NCBI GenBank assembly: GCA_963761035.1
Contig: CAVXFH010000002.1
Location: 806,001 to 870,000, forward strand
Reading direction: 5' to 3'
Source: JARRQJ01 sp963761035
GTDB taxonomy: Bacteria; Pseudomonadota; Gammaproteobacteria; DRLM01
DNA length: 64,000 nt
Below the pieces are notes generated by a model that was not told the DNA's origin, ran no database searches, and saw only the letters and a program-made list of their open reading frames with translations. The position numbers and the translations under genes were made by a program. Of the stretch, positions 1-9,036 are shown in pieces. Each line of letters opens with the position of its first letter. Position 1 is the stretch's first letter.

Positions 1-964
1 GATATTGCTGCGAGCTGGGCGCGACCTTGCACAGGTGGCGCACCTGGCGCGACAGGCGGTCCATGTCCTTCATGGTGAAGTCGATGCCCGCCTCCTGCGC
101 CGCGGCCAGCAGGTGCAGCACGGTGTTAGTGGAACCGCCCATGGCGATGTCCAGGGCCATGGCATTTTCGAAAGCATCAAAACTCGCGATACGGCGCGGC
201 AGCACCGTGGCATCCTCTTGTTCATAATAACGGCGCGTGATATCGACAATGAGCCTGCCGGCCTTGAGGAAGAGCTGTTTGCGGTCGGCATGAGTGGCGA
301 GCAGGCTGCCGTTGCCGGGCAGGGATAGGCCCAGGGCCTCGGTGAGGCAGTTCATGGAATTGGCGGTGAACATTCCGGAACAGGAACCGCAGGTGGGACA
401 GGCGGAACGCTCCATGGCGCTCACGTCTTCGTCGCTCAGCTTGTCGTCGGCGGCGGCTACCATGGCGTCCACCAGGTCGACGTGCAAAGTCTTGCCGCCC
501 AACCGCACTTTGCCCGCCTCCATAGGCCCGCCCGAGACGAATACCGTTGGGATGTTGAGACGCAGCGCGGCATTGAGCATGCCGGGGGTGATCTTGTCGC
601 AATTGGAGATGCACACCAGGGCGTCGGCGCAGTGGGCGTTGACCATATATTCCACCGCGTCGGCGATCAGTTCGCGGGACGGCAGGCTGTACAGCATGCC
701 GCCGTGGCCCATGGCGATGCCGTCGTCCACGGCGATGGTGTTGAACTCCTTGGCCACGCCGCCTGACCGCTCGATCTCGCGGGCCACCAGTTGGCCCATG
801 TCCTTGAGATGCACATGGCCGGGCACGAACTGGGTGAAGGAGTTGGCGACGGCGATGATGGGCTTGCCGAAGTCGTCATTCTTCATGCCGGTGGCGCGCC
901 ACAGGGCGCGGGCGCCGGCCATGTTGCGGCCGTGGGTGGTGGTGCGGGAGCGGTACTGGGGCAT
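1..964 (-). CDS. ilvD: Dihydroxy-acid dehydratase, N-terminal part (cut by window edge)
   Basis: Dehydrates dihydroxy-acids to 2-keto acids in valine, isoleucine and leucine synthesis; a cytosolic iron-sulfur enzyme. The visible 321 codons start MPQYRSRTTTHGRNMAGARA, nearly identical to the family N-terminus, and carry the expected cysteines at residue 122 (SNCDK) and 192/195 (PTCGSCSGMF). The protein is normally about 616 residues, so roughly half lies beyond base 1. The ATG at 964 fits the family start. No Shine-Dalgarno sequence is obvious directly before it. The truncation is a window effect, not a broken gene. Confidence 0.95.
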   Translation of the reverse strand, partial: MPQYRSRTTTHGRNMAGARALWRATGMKNDDFGKPIIAVANSFTQFVPGHVHLKDMGQLVAREIERSGGVAKEFNTIAVDDGIAMGHGGMLYSLPSRELIADAVEYMVNAHCADALVCISNCDKITPGMLNAALRLNIPTVFVSGGPMEAGKVRLGGKTLHVDLVDAMVAAADDKLSDEDVSAMERSACPTCGSCSGMFTANSMNCLTEALGLSLPGNGSLLATHADRKQLFLKAGRLIVDITRRYYEQEDATVLPRRIASFDAFENAMALDIAMGGSTNTVLHLLAAAQEAGIDFTMKDMDRLSRQVRHLCKVAPSSQQY

Positions 965-1060
965 GGGGTTCTCGATGTCGATGCAAACCGAAGGATAACG
1001 ATAGCAAAAGCAGGCGGGGAACGCACTCCGCCCGCCGCTAACTGAGCGCCAATTTCCAGA

Positions 1061-1234
1061 TTATTCGACCGGTTTCCTTTGCGGCGCGGCTCCGGCTTTC
1101 TTCTTTTTGATCCGCCGCTTGAGCAGAAAATAAAAGATGAATATCGCCAAGACGGAGACCACCGATAATATCTCCATAAATACCAGCAATCCGCTCATGT
1201 GGCCGTGGATTCCGGTTTCAGATGCTGCCCCCAT
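1061..1234 (-). CDS. Small single-pass membrane protein, 57 aa
   Basis: Function unknown. The open frame extends further upstream, but the ATG at 1234 is preceded by GGAGGGGGG eight bases away, so I place the start there. The product has one hydrophobic segment (about residues 13-35, rich in L, V, I and F), followed directly by a very basic stretch (KRRIKKKK) and a short polar tail. The positive-inside rule predicts the C-terminus in the cytoplasm. It lies upstream of ilvD on the same strand and is divergent from the PaaK-like gene. I do not recognise the family; coding status rests on the ribosome binding site and the membrane segment. Confidence 0.6.
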   Translation of the reverse strand: MGAASETGIHGHMSGLLVFMEILSVVSVLAIFIFYFLLKRRIKKKKAGAAPQRKPVE

Positions 1235-1358
1235 TTGTGTATCCCCCCTCCGCTCCGTTGCCCAATGGTAGCGGGCTTTATCGGCTGAAGAAAGCCGGAC
1301 ACTCATCGCCGCGCGGATCCTCTGTTAAAGTAGTTCCTTCATCAATCCAGGGGAAATC

Positions 1359-2837
1359 ATGTCCGGCCGTACCGAACAAATCCTGACCGCCTGGCAACGC
1401 TTTTTCGGCACGCCGCTGGAGGAACGTCTTGCCCGGCATCGCTACACCGGCGGCGAGGCGCCGCTCCTGGCACTATTCCGTTCCGCCGTGGCGGAGGTTC
1501 CCGCCTACCGCGCCTTTGTGGAAAGCCACGGCATCGCGCCCGGCGACGTGAAGACCCTCGCCGATTATCAAGACCTGCCTTTGATGACCAAAGCGAATTA
1601 CATGCGCACCTATCCGCTGGCGCAGCGTTGCCGCGGCGGCGACCTGGCGGGTTGCGACATGCTGGCGATGTCCTCCGGGTCCACCGGTACGCCCATGGTG
1701 TGGCCGCGCACCGTGATCAATGAATTGGATATCGCCTTCCGTTTCGAACAAATCTTTCATGTCTTTCGCGCCGTTGAGCGTTCCACCCTGGCGGTGGTGT
1801 GCTTTGCCATGGGCTCCTGGGTGGGCGGCATGTTCACCGCGGCCTGTTGCCGTCACCTCGCCGCCAAGGGCTATGCCATCACCGTGGCGACGCCGGGCAA
1901 CAAGAAGGACGAGATCTACCGTGTCATACAGGAACTGGGGCCGCACTATGAACAGGTGGTTCTGCTGGGCTATCCGCCGTTCATCAAGGACGTCATCGAC
2001 GGCGGCCGCGCTGAGGGCGTGGACTGGCCGCGCTATCGACCCAAGCTGGTGTTTGCCGGCGAAGTGTTCAGCGAGGAATGGCGCGATTTGGTGTGCGCGC
2101 GCATCGGCTCCGCCCAGCCCGCATACGATACTGCCTCCTTATACGGCACCGCCGACGGCGGCGTGCTGGGCAACGAGACGCCGCTCAGCATCGCCATCCG
2201 CAGATTCTTCGCCGGCCGCCCCGAATTGGCGCGGGACGTGTTCGGCGAATCGCGCCTGCCTACCCTGGTGCAATACGACCCCCTCAGCCGGTGGTTCGAG
2301 GTCCACGACGGCACGCTGGTGGTGAGCGGCGATAACGGCGTGCCGCTAATCCGGTATCACATCGCCGACAAGGGCGGCGTCATTTCCTATGACGAGATGG
2401 CGGAGGTCGCCGGGGATGCCATGCAAGCCGGCGGACATGGCGCATGGGAGTTGCCCTTCGTCTATGTGTTCGGCCGCGCCGATTTCACCGTCTCGTATTT
2501 CGGCGCCAATATCTATCCGGAAAATATCAGCGTGGGGTTGGAACAGTCCCGCGTCCGCGACTGGGTAAGCGGCAAGTTTGTGCTGCAAGTCATCGAGACC
2601 GCGGACCGCAACGAGGCTCTGAGCATTACGGTGGAGTTGCTGCCGGGCATCAGCGACGACGATGCAAAACGCGGCGCCATCGCCGAAGCCGTCCTGCAAC
2701 AACTGCGGCGTCTCAACAGCGAGTTCGCCAATTACGTGCCGGCGGAATATCAGCGGCCGCGCATCAGCTTGAAGTCCAGCGGCGACACCGAGTGGTTTCC
2801 CGCGGGCGTAAAGCACCGTTACACCAGAAAGGATTAG
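1359..2837 (+). CDS. PaaK-like adenylate-forming enzyme (phenylacetate-CoA ligase family)
   Basis: A 492-residue member of the AMP-binding superfamily, nearest in layout to phenylacetate-CoA ligases. It has the phosphate-binding loop SSGSTGTP near residue 105, an aromatic-rich middle, the SLYGTADGG region and the FGRAD hinge motif near residue 372, followed by a small C-terminal domain. Such enzymes activate a carboxylate to an acyl-adenylate and often pass it to CoA; the substrate here cannot be read from sequence. The start has AGGGGAAATC before the ATG. recQ begins two bases after the stop, so the two are probably co-transcribed. No phenylacetate degradation genes lie nearby, so a catabolic role is doubtful. 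Confidence 0.75.
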   Translation: MSGRTEQILTAWQRFFGTPLEERLARHRYTGGEAPLLALFRSAVAEVPAYRAFVESHGIAPGDVKTLADYQDLPLMTKANYMRTYPLAQRCRGGDLAGCDMLAMSSGSTGTPMVWPRTVINELDIAFRFEQIFHVFRAVERSTLAVVCFAMGSWVGGMFTAACCRHLAAKGYAITVATPGNKKDEIYRVIQELGPHYEQVVLLGYPPFIKDVIDGGRAEGVDWPRYRPKLVFAGEVFSEEWRDLVCARIGSAQPAYDTASLYGTADGGVLGNETPLSIAIRRFFAGRPELARDVFGESRLPTLVQYDPLSRWFEVHDGTLVVSGDNGVPLIRYHIADKGGVISYDEMAEVAGDAMQAGGHGAWELPFVYVFGRADFTVSYFGANIYPENISVGLEQSRVRDWVSGKFVLQVIETADRNEALSITVELLPGISDDDAKRGAIAEAVLQQLRRLNSEFANYVPAEYQRPRISLKSSGDTEWFPAGVKHRYTRKD

Positions 2838-2839
2838 CC

Positions 2840-4726
2840 ATGGACGATCACGCCCGGCAAATCCTCCGCGCCGTGTTCGGCTATGAACGGTTCCGCGCGC
2901 CGCAGGACGAGGTCATCGCCACCCTCATGGCGGGCGGGGATGCGCTGGTGCTCATGCCCACCGGCGGCGGCAAATCATTGTGCTTTCAGATTCCGGCCAT
3001 CGCCCGCCCGGGCACGGGCATCGTGGTCTCGCCGCTGATCGCGCTCATGCAGGACCAGGTGGCCGCGCTGCAACAGGCCGGCGTGCGCGCCGCCTGTCTC
3101 AACTCCACCCTCGACGCCGCGACGGCGCGCGCCGTCGAGCAACAACTGCTGCGCGGCGAGCTCGATCTGCTCTATGTCGCCCCGGAACGCCTGATGACGG
3201 AACGCACCCTCGATTTGTTGGCGCGCGCCGCCATCGCCCTGTTCGCCATTGACGAGGCCCACTGCGTCTCGCAGTGGGGCCACGACTTCCGCCCCGAATA
3301 CATCCAGCTGTCGGTGTTGCACGAACGTTTTCCCGAGGTGCCGCGCATCGCCCTCACCGCCACCGCCGACGAGGCGACGCGCCGCGAGATCATCGCGCGT
3401 TTGGCTCTGGACAATGCGCGCGTCTTCATCAGCGGCTGCGACCGCCCCAATATCCGTTACCGTATTTTGCAGGACGGCGGCAGCGCCCGCGAGCGACTGC
3501 TGCGCTTTATCCGCGCCGAACACCATGGCGACGCCGGCATCGTCTATTGCCTGTCGCGCAAGCGCGTCGACGAGATTGCCGCGTGGCTGGAATCCCAAGG
3601 GCTTACCGCACTGCCCTATCACGCCGGACTGAGCGCCGGAATCCGCGAGCGCAACCAAGCGCGTTTCCTCAACGAGGAAGGCGTGATCATCGTCGCCACC
3701 ATTGCCTTCGGCATGGGTATCGATAAACCCAACGTACGCTTCGTCGCCCATCTCAATCTGCCCAAGAGCATCGAGGCCTATTATCAGGAGACCGGCCGCG
3801 CCGGACGCGACGGACTGGCGGCGGATGCCTGGATGATTTACGGCCTGCAGGATGTGATTACCCTGCGGCAAATGCTGGAGTCTTCCGCGAGCGACGATGC
3901 CCGCAAACGCGTTGAACGCCACAAGCTCGACGCCATGCTCGGCCTGTGCGAACTCATTAGCTGCCGCCGCCAAGCGCTGCTCGCCTATTTCAACGAGGTC
4001 TTGCCCGAGCCCTGCGGCAACTGCGACACCTGCCTCAATCCGCCAGAGACCTGGGATGCTTCGCTGCCCGCGCAAAAAGCGCTATCGTGCGTACACCGCA
4101 CCGGCCAGCGCTTCGGCGTGAATTATTTAATCGATGTATTGACGGGGAAGTCCGATGAACGTATCCGACGCTTCGGCCACGACAAGCTCACCACCTTCGG
4201 CATCGGCCGGGAACTGGGCAATAGCGAATGGCGCGGCATCCTCCGCCAGCTCATCGCCCGCGGCCTATTGAGCGTGGACCTGGAAGGCCACGGCGCGCTG
4301 CGCCTCAACGGCGCCTGCCGCCCGGTGCTGCGCGGCGAGGAACGGCTGATGCTGCGCCGCGACGCTAAACCGGATAATACCCAATTCCCCTCTGGGGACA
4401 TAAAGATGAAAAAGGCCGCCAAGCGCGGTGTCGCCGCTTTCGCCCGCAATGTGGATAACCGATTGTGGGAGGCGCTGCGCACCCGCCGCCGCGAGATTGC
4501 CGCCGCGCAAGGCGTGCCGCCCTATGTGGTGTTCCACGACGCCACCCTCGCGGAGATAGTGGAACATCGCCCGCGCACCCTGGAGCAATTCGCGCAAATA
4601 TCCGGTGTCGGCCGGCGCAAACTGGACGCCTATGGCGGGGACTTCATCGAAGTCATCAAGAACTGCGAGTATGATGACGGTAATCTCCTCGCCGCTACCG
4701 CCGGCAATTTGGATATGAAGACATAA
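2840..4726 (+). CDS. recQ: ATP-dependent DNA helicase RecQ
   Basis: A 3'-5' DNA helicase of recombination and fork repair, 628 residues (E. coli form 609). Visible in order: Walker A TGGGKS at 41-46; DEAH box at 138-141 followed by the RecQ-specific CVSQWGHDFRPEY; motif III TATA; motif VI ETGRAGRDG; zinc-binding cysteines 375, 392, 395 and 398 (CRRQ...PCGNCDTC); a winged-helix region; and a C-terminal HRDC domain (about 550-625, with ISGVGRRKLDAYG). The frame is open further upstream inside the preceding gene, but the ATG at 2840 gives the canonical RecQ N-terminus and has AGGA in front. It is complete, with all catalytic motifs present. Confidence 0.96.
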   Translation: MDDHARQILRAVFGYERFRAPQDEVIATLMAGGDALVLMPTGGGKSLCFQIPAIARPGTGIVVSPLIALMQDQVAALQQAGVRAACLNSTLDAATARAVEQQLLRGELDLLYVAPERLMTERTLDLLARAAIALFAIDEAHCVSQWGHDFRPEYIQLSVLHERFPEVPRIALTATADEATRREIIARLALDNARVFISGCDRPNIRYRILQDGGSARERLLRFIRAEHHGDAGIVYCLSRKRVDEIAAWLESQGLTALPYHAGLSAGIRERNQARFLNEEGVIIVATIAFGMGIDKPNVRFVAHLNLPKSIEAYYQETGRAGRDGLAADAWMIYGLQDVITLRQMLESSASDDARKRVERHKLDAMLGLCELISCRRQALLAYFNEVLPEPCGNCDTCLNPPETWDASLPAQKALSCVHRTGQRFGVNYLIDVLTGKSDERIRRFGHDKLTTFGIGRELGNSEWRGILRQLIARGLLSVDLEGHGALRLNGACRPVLRGEERLMLRRDAKPDNTQFPSGDIKMKKAAKRGVAAFARNVDNRLWEALRTRRREIAAAQGVPPYVVFHDATLAEIVEHRPRTLEQFAQISGVGRRKLDAYGGDFIEVIKNCEYDDGNLLAATAGNLDMKT

Positions 4727-4730
4727 ACCC

Positions 4731-5108
4731 ATGACCGGATTCCTGTTACGTTTACTCATTGCAGCGCTGGGACTGTGGCTGGCAGCGGCGCTGGTACCGG
4801 GCATCGAGGTTAAGGGCGTAGGGACCCTGTTGGGCGCGGCACTGTTGTTGGGCATCGTCAACGCCGTGGTGCGGCCCTTGCTGATCATCCTTACGCTGCC
4901 CATTACGGTATTGACGCTGGGGCTGTTCCTGCTGGTCATCAACGCCGCCATGCTGGGTCTGGTGGCGTGGATGTTCGATGATTTCACCATAGCCGGCTTC
5001 GGTTCCGCCTTGCTGGGTGCGATAGTGGTGGGCCTTACCGGCTGGCTTGCATCCTACTTCATCGGCCCGCGCGGCCGTATTGAGATCATCGTGGTTCGAC
5101 GCCGCTAG
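4731..5108 (+). CDS. Phage holin family 4 / YvlD-like membrane protein, 125 aa
   Basis: A small inner-membrane protein with four predicted hydrophobic helices (about residues 5-22, 28-50, 56-80 and 88-110), separated by short loops such as NAVVRPLL and FDDFTIAGFGSAL. This pattern is typical of the phage_holin_4_2 / YvlD family of bacterial chromosomes. Despite the name, members are usually not phage-borne, and no lysis genes are near. The gene starts four bases after the recQ stop, so it may share that transcript. The cellular role is unknown. Confidence 0.75.
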   Translation: MTGFLLRLLIAALGLWLAAALVPGIEVKGVGTLLGAALLLGIVNAVVRPLLIILTLPITVLTLGLFLLVINAAMLGLVAWMFDDFTIAGFGSALLGAIVVGLTGWLASYFIGPRGRIEIIVVRRR

Positions 5109-5277
5109 TGGACGCAGCGAAAGTCGGCCCGCAAACTTGTAGCGGCGATAAGCACTTCCATGCTCAAACTATCAGAGATATTATCTTAAACCTTTTATTA
5201 TCAGCTTGTTGCCGTCTACACCCTGCTATGATCGGCGGAATTATCGTTCAATTCATTATCGATTCGATGTCGGCCAG

Positions 5278-5311
5278 GTGTCACATAAAATTCACAAAGC
5301 TGAGATATACT
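5278..5311 (+). promoter_or_regulatory. Candidate Pho box and -10 element upstream of ppk
   Basis: Two 7-base direct repeats separated by 4 bases (GTGTCAC at 5278-5284, AATTCAC at 5289-5295) resemble the PhoB half-site CTGTCAT/C. The first is strong and the second weak. A good -10 hexamer, TATACT, follows at 5306-5311 after 10 bases, which is the spacing used at PhoB-activated promoters where the Pho box replaces the -35. This would place ppk under phosphate starvation control. It is an inference from pattern; PhoB itself is not in the window. Confidence 0.45.
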
Positions 5312-5334
5312 GAGCGCGGCGGGACAATAAGCTA

Positions 5335-7422
5335 ATGGATGCCGTAGATATTAAACACCCCGAGCTGTATCTCAATCGCGAACTTAGCCTTCTAGAATTC
5401 AACCGTCGCGTACTGGAACAGGCAAAGGATGAGCGCGTGCCTTTGCTCGAGCGTTTGCGTTTCCTGTGCATCTCCAGCCTTAATCTGGACGAGTTTTTCG
5501 AAATCCGCGTCGCGAGCCTAAAGCAGCAGGCCGAACTGGGCGCCACCGAGGCCGGACCGGACAATATGACGCCCTATGATGTATTGAAGGCGATCAGTGT
5601 CCGCGCCCATGAACTGGTCGCCGAACAATATCGTACCTTGAACGAGGTGATGCTGCCGGCGTTGGCCGCGCAAGGCATCCGTTTCATCCGCAGAAACGAA
5701 TGGAACGCCGACCAGGAGGCGTGGCTACGCAGATATTTCAAGGAAGCGTTGCAACCGGTGTTGAGCCCACTGGGCCTGGATCCGGCGCATCCCTTTCCGC
5801 GCATCCTCAACAAGAGTCTGAACTTCATGGTCAGCCTCACCGGCAAAGATGCCTTCGGCCGCAACAGCGGTCTGGCGATGATCTCGGCCCCGCGCTCCTT
5901 GCCGCGGGTCATTCATCTGCCCCGCCATGAGACCGATAGCGGCCCCTACGATTTTGTGTTCCTGTCCTCGGTGATTCACGCCCACGCCGACGATCTGTTT
6001 CACGGCATGACCGCCGAAGGTTTCTACCAGTTTCGCGCCACCCGCAACAGTGAACTGTTCGTTGATGAAGAGGAAATAGACGACCTGTTGCGCGCCGTAG
6101 AAGGCGAGCTGCTGACCCGCCACTACGGCGGCGCGGTGCGCATCGAAGTCGCGCACAATTGCTCGAAAGAAGTCATCGGATTTCTGCGGGAACACCTTGA
6201 ATTGCAGGAAGACGATGTCTATCAAGTGATGGGGCCGGTGAATCTCAATCGCCTGCAGGAAATCTATGACCGCATCGACCGTCCCGATTTGAAGTATCCG
6301 GCGTTCATACCCACGCTTCCCAGACAATTGCTGGGAAAGGATCTGTTCAAGGCCATCGCCAAGCGCGACATCCTCCTGCACCACCCGTTTGAATCCTTTT
6401 TGCCCATCATCGATTTCGTTCGGCAGGCGGCCGGCGATCCGCATGTACTGGCTATCAAGCAAACCCTGTATCGCACCGGAACCGATTCGGCGATAGTGGA
6501 TGCGCTGGTGAACGCGGCGCGTTCCGGCAAGGAAGTGACGGTGGTCATCGAATTGCGGGCGCGCTTCGATGAAGAGGCCAACGTGGCCTTAGCGACCCGT
6601 TTGCAGCGTGCCGGGGTACATGTGGTCTACGGCGTAGTCGGGTATAAAACTCATGCCAAGATGATTCTGGTGGTACGGCGCGAGGTCACCCAACTGCGCC
6701 ACTACGTTCATTTGGGCACCGGCAACTACCATCTGCGCACCGCACGGTTATACACCGATTACGGTTTACTGACCTGCCAAAAATACATCGGAGAAGACGT
6801 GCAGCGGGTCTTCAATCAATTGACCAGCCTCGGCAAGGTGGCCAAGCTCAACAGGCTGCTGCACTCGCCGTTCACTCTGCATAAAGGATTGATCCAAAAA
6901 ATCGAACGTGAGCGGAAAAATGCCGAGGCCGGACATGCGGCGCGCATCATTATCAAGGTGAATGCCCTGATCGAACCACAATTGATCCAGGCCCTGTATC
7001 GGGCTGCGCAGGCAGGGGTGGAGATCGATCTTATCGTGCGCGGCATCTGCAGTCTGCGCCCGGGAGTGCGGGGAATTTCAGACCGGATCCGCGTGCGTTC
7101 CATCGTGGGGAGGTTCCTTGAACATACCCGGGTATTTTATTTCTACAACGACGGCAAGGAAGAGGTCTACGGCTCCAGCGCGGATTTGATGGAGCGCAAC
7201 ATGTTCCGCCGCGTGGAGGTATGTTTTCCGCTGGAGATAAAGGCCTTGCGCGAGCGGGTAATCCGGGATCTGCAATGGTATCTAAAGGACAATAGCCAAG
7301 CATGGATACTGGCGTCGGACGGCAATTATCATCTCGCCAAGCCGGATAAGGGCGAGGCGCCGTTTTCCGCTCAAGACGCCTTGCTCGCCTATTTTGCCGA
7401 AAACATGCCGGCGGCGAGATAA
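5335..7422 (+). CDS. ppk: Polyphosphate kinase 1
   Basis: Reversibly transfers the gamma phosphate of ATP to growing inorganic polyphosphate. The 695-residue product has the usual PPK1 length and order: N domain starting LYLNRELSLLEFNRRVLEQA, head domain, then two phospholipase D-like C domains. The phospho-accepting histidine is in GYKTHAKM (residue 440), followed by HYVHLGTGNYH and TARLYTDYGLLT. The later ICSLRPGV and SSADLMERN blocks are also intact. The ATG at 5335 gives the family N-terminus; the ribosome binding site is weak (GGGACAA). It faces ppx, with only 14 bases between the two stop codons. Confidence 0.97.
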   Translation: MDAVDIKHPELYLNRELSLLEFNRRVLEQAKDERVPLLERLRFLCISSLNLDEFFEIRVASLKQQAELGATEAGPDNMTPYDVLKAISVRAHELVAEQYRTLNEVMLPALAAQGIRFIRRNEWNADQEAWLRRYFKEALQPVLSPLGLDPAHPFPRILNKSLNFMVSLTGKDAFGRNSGLAMISAPRSLPRVIHLPRHETDSGPYDFVFLSSVIHAHADDLFHGMTAEGFYQFRATRNSELFVDEEEIDDLLRAVEGELLTRHYGGAVRIEVAHNCSKEVIGFLREHLELQEDDVYQVMGPVNLNRLQEIYDRIDRPDLKYPAFIPTLPRQLLGKDLFKAIAKRDILLHHPFESFLPIIDFVRQAAGDPHVLAIKQTLYRTGTDSAIVDALVNAARSGKEVTVVIELRARFDEEANVALATRLQRAGVHVVYGVVGYKTHAKMILVVRREVTQLRHYVHLGTGNYHLRTARLYTDYGLLTCQKYIGEDVQRVFNQLTSLGKVAKLNRLLHSPFTLHKGLIQKIERERKNAEAGHAARIIIKVNALIEPQLIQALYRAAQAGVEIDLIVRGICSLRPGVRGISDRIRVRSIVGRFLEHTRVFYFYNDGKEEVYGSSADLMERNMFRRVEVCFPLEIKALRERVIRDLQWYLKDNSQAWILASDGNYHLAKPDKGEAPFSAQDALLAYFAENMPAAR

Positions 7423-7436
7423 GCGGCGCAGTCCGA

Positions 7437-9029
7437 TTAACCCACTTCCACGGTAAAACCCGCCGCAGAGAGGTATTCGGATTCGACCTCCAAGTCGGCG
7501 CTGGTCAGGGGCTGCTGCTTCATCCAGCCCGCGGGAAATTTCAACTTTATCCGTTTATCCTGTACCTGCATGGTGAAATCACAAAACGCCGTTGTGCCGC
7601 GGTTGCGATTGAGAATGACGCCAAGGCGCAACAATACCGAGAGCTTGGGCGCCAATTTACCGATGCGTTTCGGCAATTCCTTGTAAAGCTTCAACGGCAG
7701 CTTGCGGCGATGACTGCGCACCAATGCAGCGAGTAGCAGCTGCTCCTGTTGGGAAAATCCCGCCAGATCGGAGTGCTCGATAATGTAAGCGGCGTGGTGG
7801 TGGTGGCGGCTGTGAGCGATATCCAAGCCGATCTCGTGGAGTTGCGCCGCCCAGTTCAACCAACGTTCCGACTCCTCTTGGTCCAGCCCCCAAGCATCGG
7901 CCACCTGACGCAGGGCATGCAGGCTCGTCTGGCCGACGAGCCGTGCCTGGACGGCATCGGCATGATAGCGCTGCGCCAGATGCGTGACGCTGCGGCCGCG
8001 GATGTCTTCGTCCTGAATACGACCGACCAGGTCGTAAAGCAGGCCCTCGCGCAAAGCGCCGTCCGATACCGCCATGGATTGAATCTCCAAGGCCTCGAAT
8101 GTCGCCGCCAGGATGATCACGCCGCCGATAAACACCGGTGCGCGCTCCGCGCTCAAGCCCTCCAGCTTGATGTTGGCGACCAGCCCCTTCTCGCCTATGA
8201 CGTTCAGCAAACGCCTGAGCGCCTCCAGGGTGATCTTGCCGTTGGTCCAGCCAGCCGTGGTGATCACCTTTTTCACCGCGCGTATGGTGCCGGACGTGCC
8301 GATGGCCTCCTGCCAACCGTAGCGGCGAAAGGTGCTGGCATGCGGTTTGAGTTCGGTATGGGCGAAGATCCGCGCCCGTTCGATCTTCCTTGGGGTGATG
8401 CTGCCGTCGCGAAAATAGTCCTGAGTGACCGAAACGCAGCCCATTTCCAGGCTTTCCATATAGCGGGGATCATGGCCGGTACCGATAATGAGCTCGGTAC
8501 TGCTGCCGCCGATATCCATGACCAGTCGTTGTTGCTCAAAGGCGGCGAGGCTGTGCGCGACGCCGATATAGATCAAGCGCGCCTCCTCCACGCCTGAAAT
8601 GATGTCGATGGGGTGCCCTAGCGCCCGCTCGGCTTCGGCCAGAAACTCATCGGCGTTGGTGGCGCTGCGCAAGGTATTGGTACCCACCACCCTGACGCTG
8701 CCTTCCGGAAAATCCGCGAGCCGTTGGCCGAAACGCTTCAAGCATTCAAGGGCGCGCTTTTTCGGCTCGGCCAAGATATTGCCGTCGTGATCCATGCCGT
8801 CGGCCAGGCGCACCATCTCGCGAATACGGTCTATGATTACGGGCTGTCCGTTTTGGATGCGCGCCACGATCATGTGAAAGCTGTTGGAGCCGAGATCGAT
8901 GGCGGCGGCAAATTCGTAGGATTTCTTAGGCACGTTGCGTTTTGATGCGCTCTTGAACCCGGACGGCGAGTATCCTTGCAGTGTAGCCGGATTGGCGCCC
9001 GCCGGTAAACTGCTCATATTCTTGGACAT
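7437..9029 (-). CDS. ppx: Exopolyphosphatase / guanosine pentaphosphatase (Ppx/GppA)
   Basis: Hydrolyses terminal phosphate from polyphosphate. The 530-residue protein has an N-terminal extension of about 40 polar residues, then the ASKHA actin-like fold: phosphate 1 motif AIDLGSNSFHMIVAR (about 43-57), VVGTNTLRSATN, GVEEARLIYIGVA, the phosphate 2 motif VMDIGGSSTELIIG, and IGTSGTIRA. A C-terminal HD-like helical domain follows (HEIGLDIAHSRHHHHAAYI). It begins seven bases after the stop of the pyruvate kinase-like gene with GGTAGGTTCCCG before the ATG, so the two form an operon. It is convergent with ppk. Confidence 0.95.
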   Translation of the reverse strand: MSKNMSSLPAGANPATLQGYSPSGFKSASKRNVPKKSYEFAAAIDLGSNSFHMIVARIQNGQPVIIDRIREMVRLADGMDHDGNILAEPKKRALECLKRFGQRLADFPEGSVRVVGTNTLRSATNADEFLAEAERALGHPIDIISGVEEARLIYIGVAHSLAAFEQQRLVMDIGGSSTELIIGTGHDPRYMESLEMGCVSVTQDYFRDGSITPRKIERARIFAHTELKPHASTFRRYGWQEAIGTSGTIRAVKKVITTAGWTNGKITLEALRRLLNVIGEKGLVANIKLEGLSAERAPVFIGGVIILAATFEALEIQSMAVSDGALREGLLYDLVGRIQDEDIRGRSVTHLAQRYHADAVQARLVGQTSLHALRQVADAWGLDQEESERWLNWAAQLHEIGLDIAHSRHHHHAAYIIEHSDLAGFSQQEQLLLAALVRSHRRKLPLKLYKELPKRIGKLAPKLSVLLRLGVILNRNRGTTAFCDFTMQVQDKRIKLKFPAGWMKQQPLTSADLEVESEYLSAAGFTVEVG

Positions 9030-9036
9030 CGGGAAC

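Noticed and set aside
1..964. ilvD as a truncated pseudogene
   Set aside because: The frame is uninterrupted to base 1 and highly conserved; it simply runs out of the window.
3249..4075. Long antisense and alternate-frame open reading frames across recQ, murC, ftsI and other GC-rich genes
   Set aside because: They are shadows of conserved genes caused by high GC content; none shows a recognisable protein pattern.
5108..5335. Open frame between the holin-like gene and ppk
   Set aside because: It covers the ppk promoter region, has no ribosome binding site and no recognisable composition or family.
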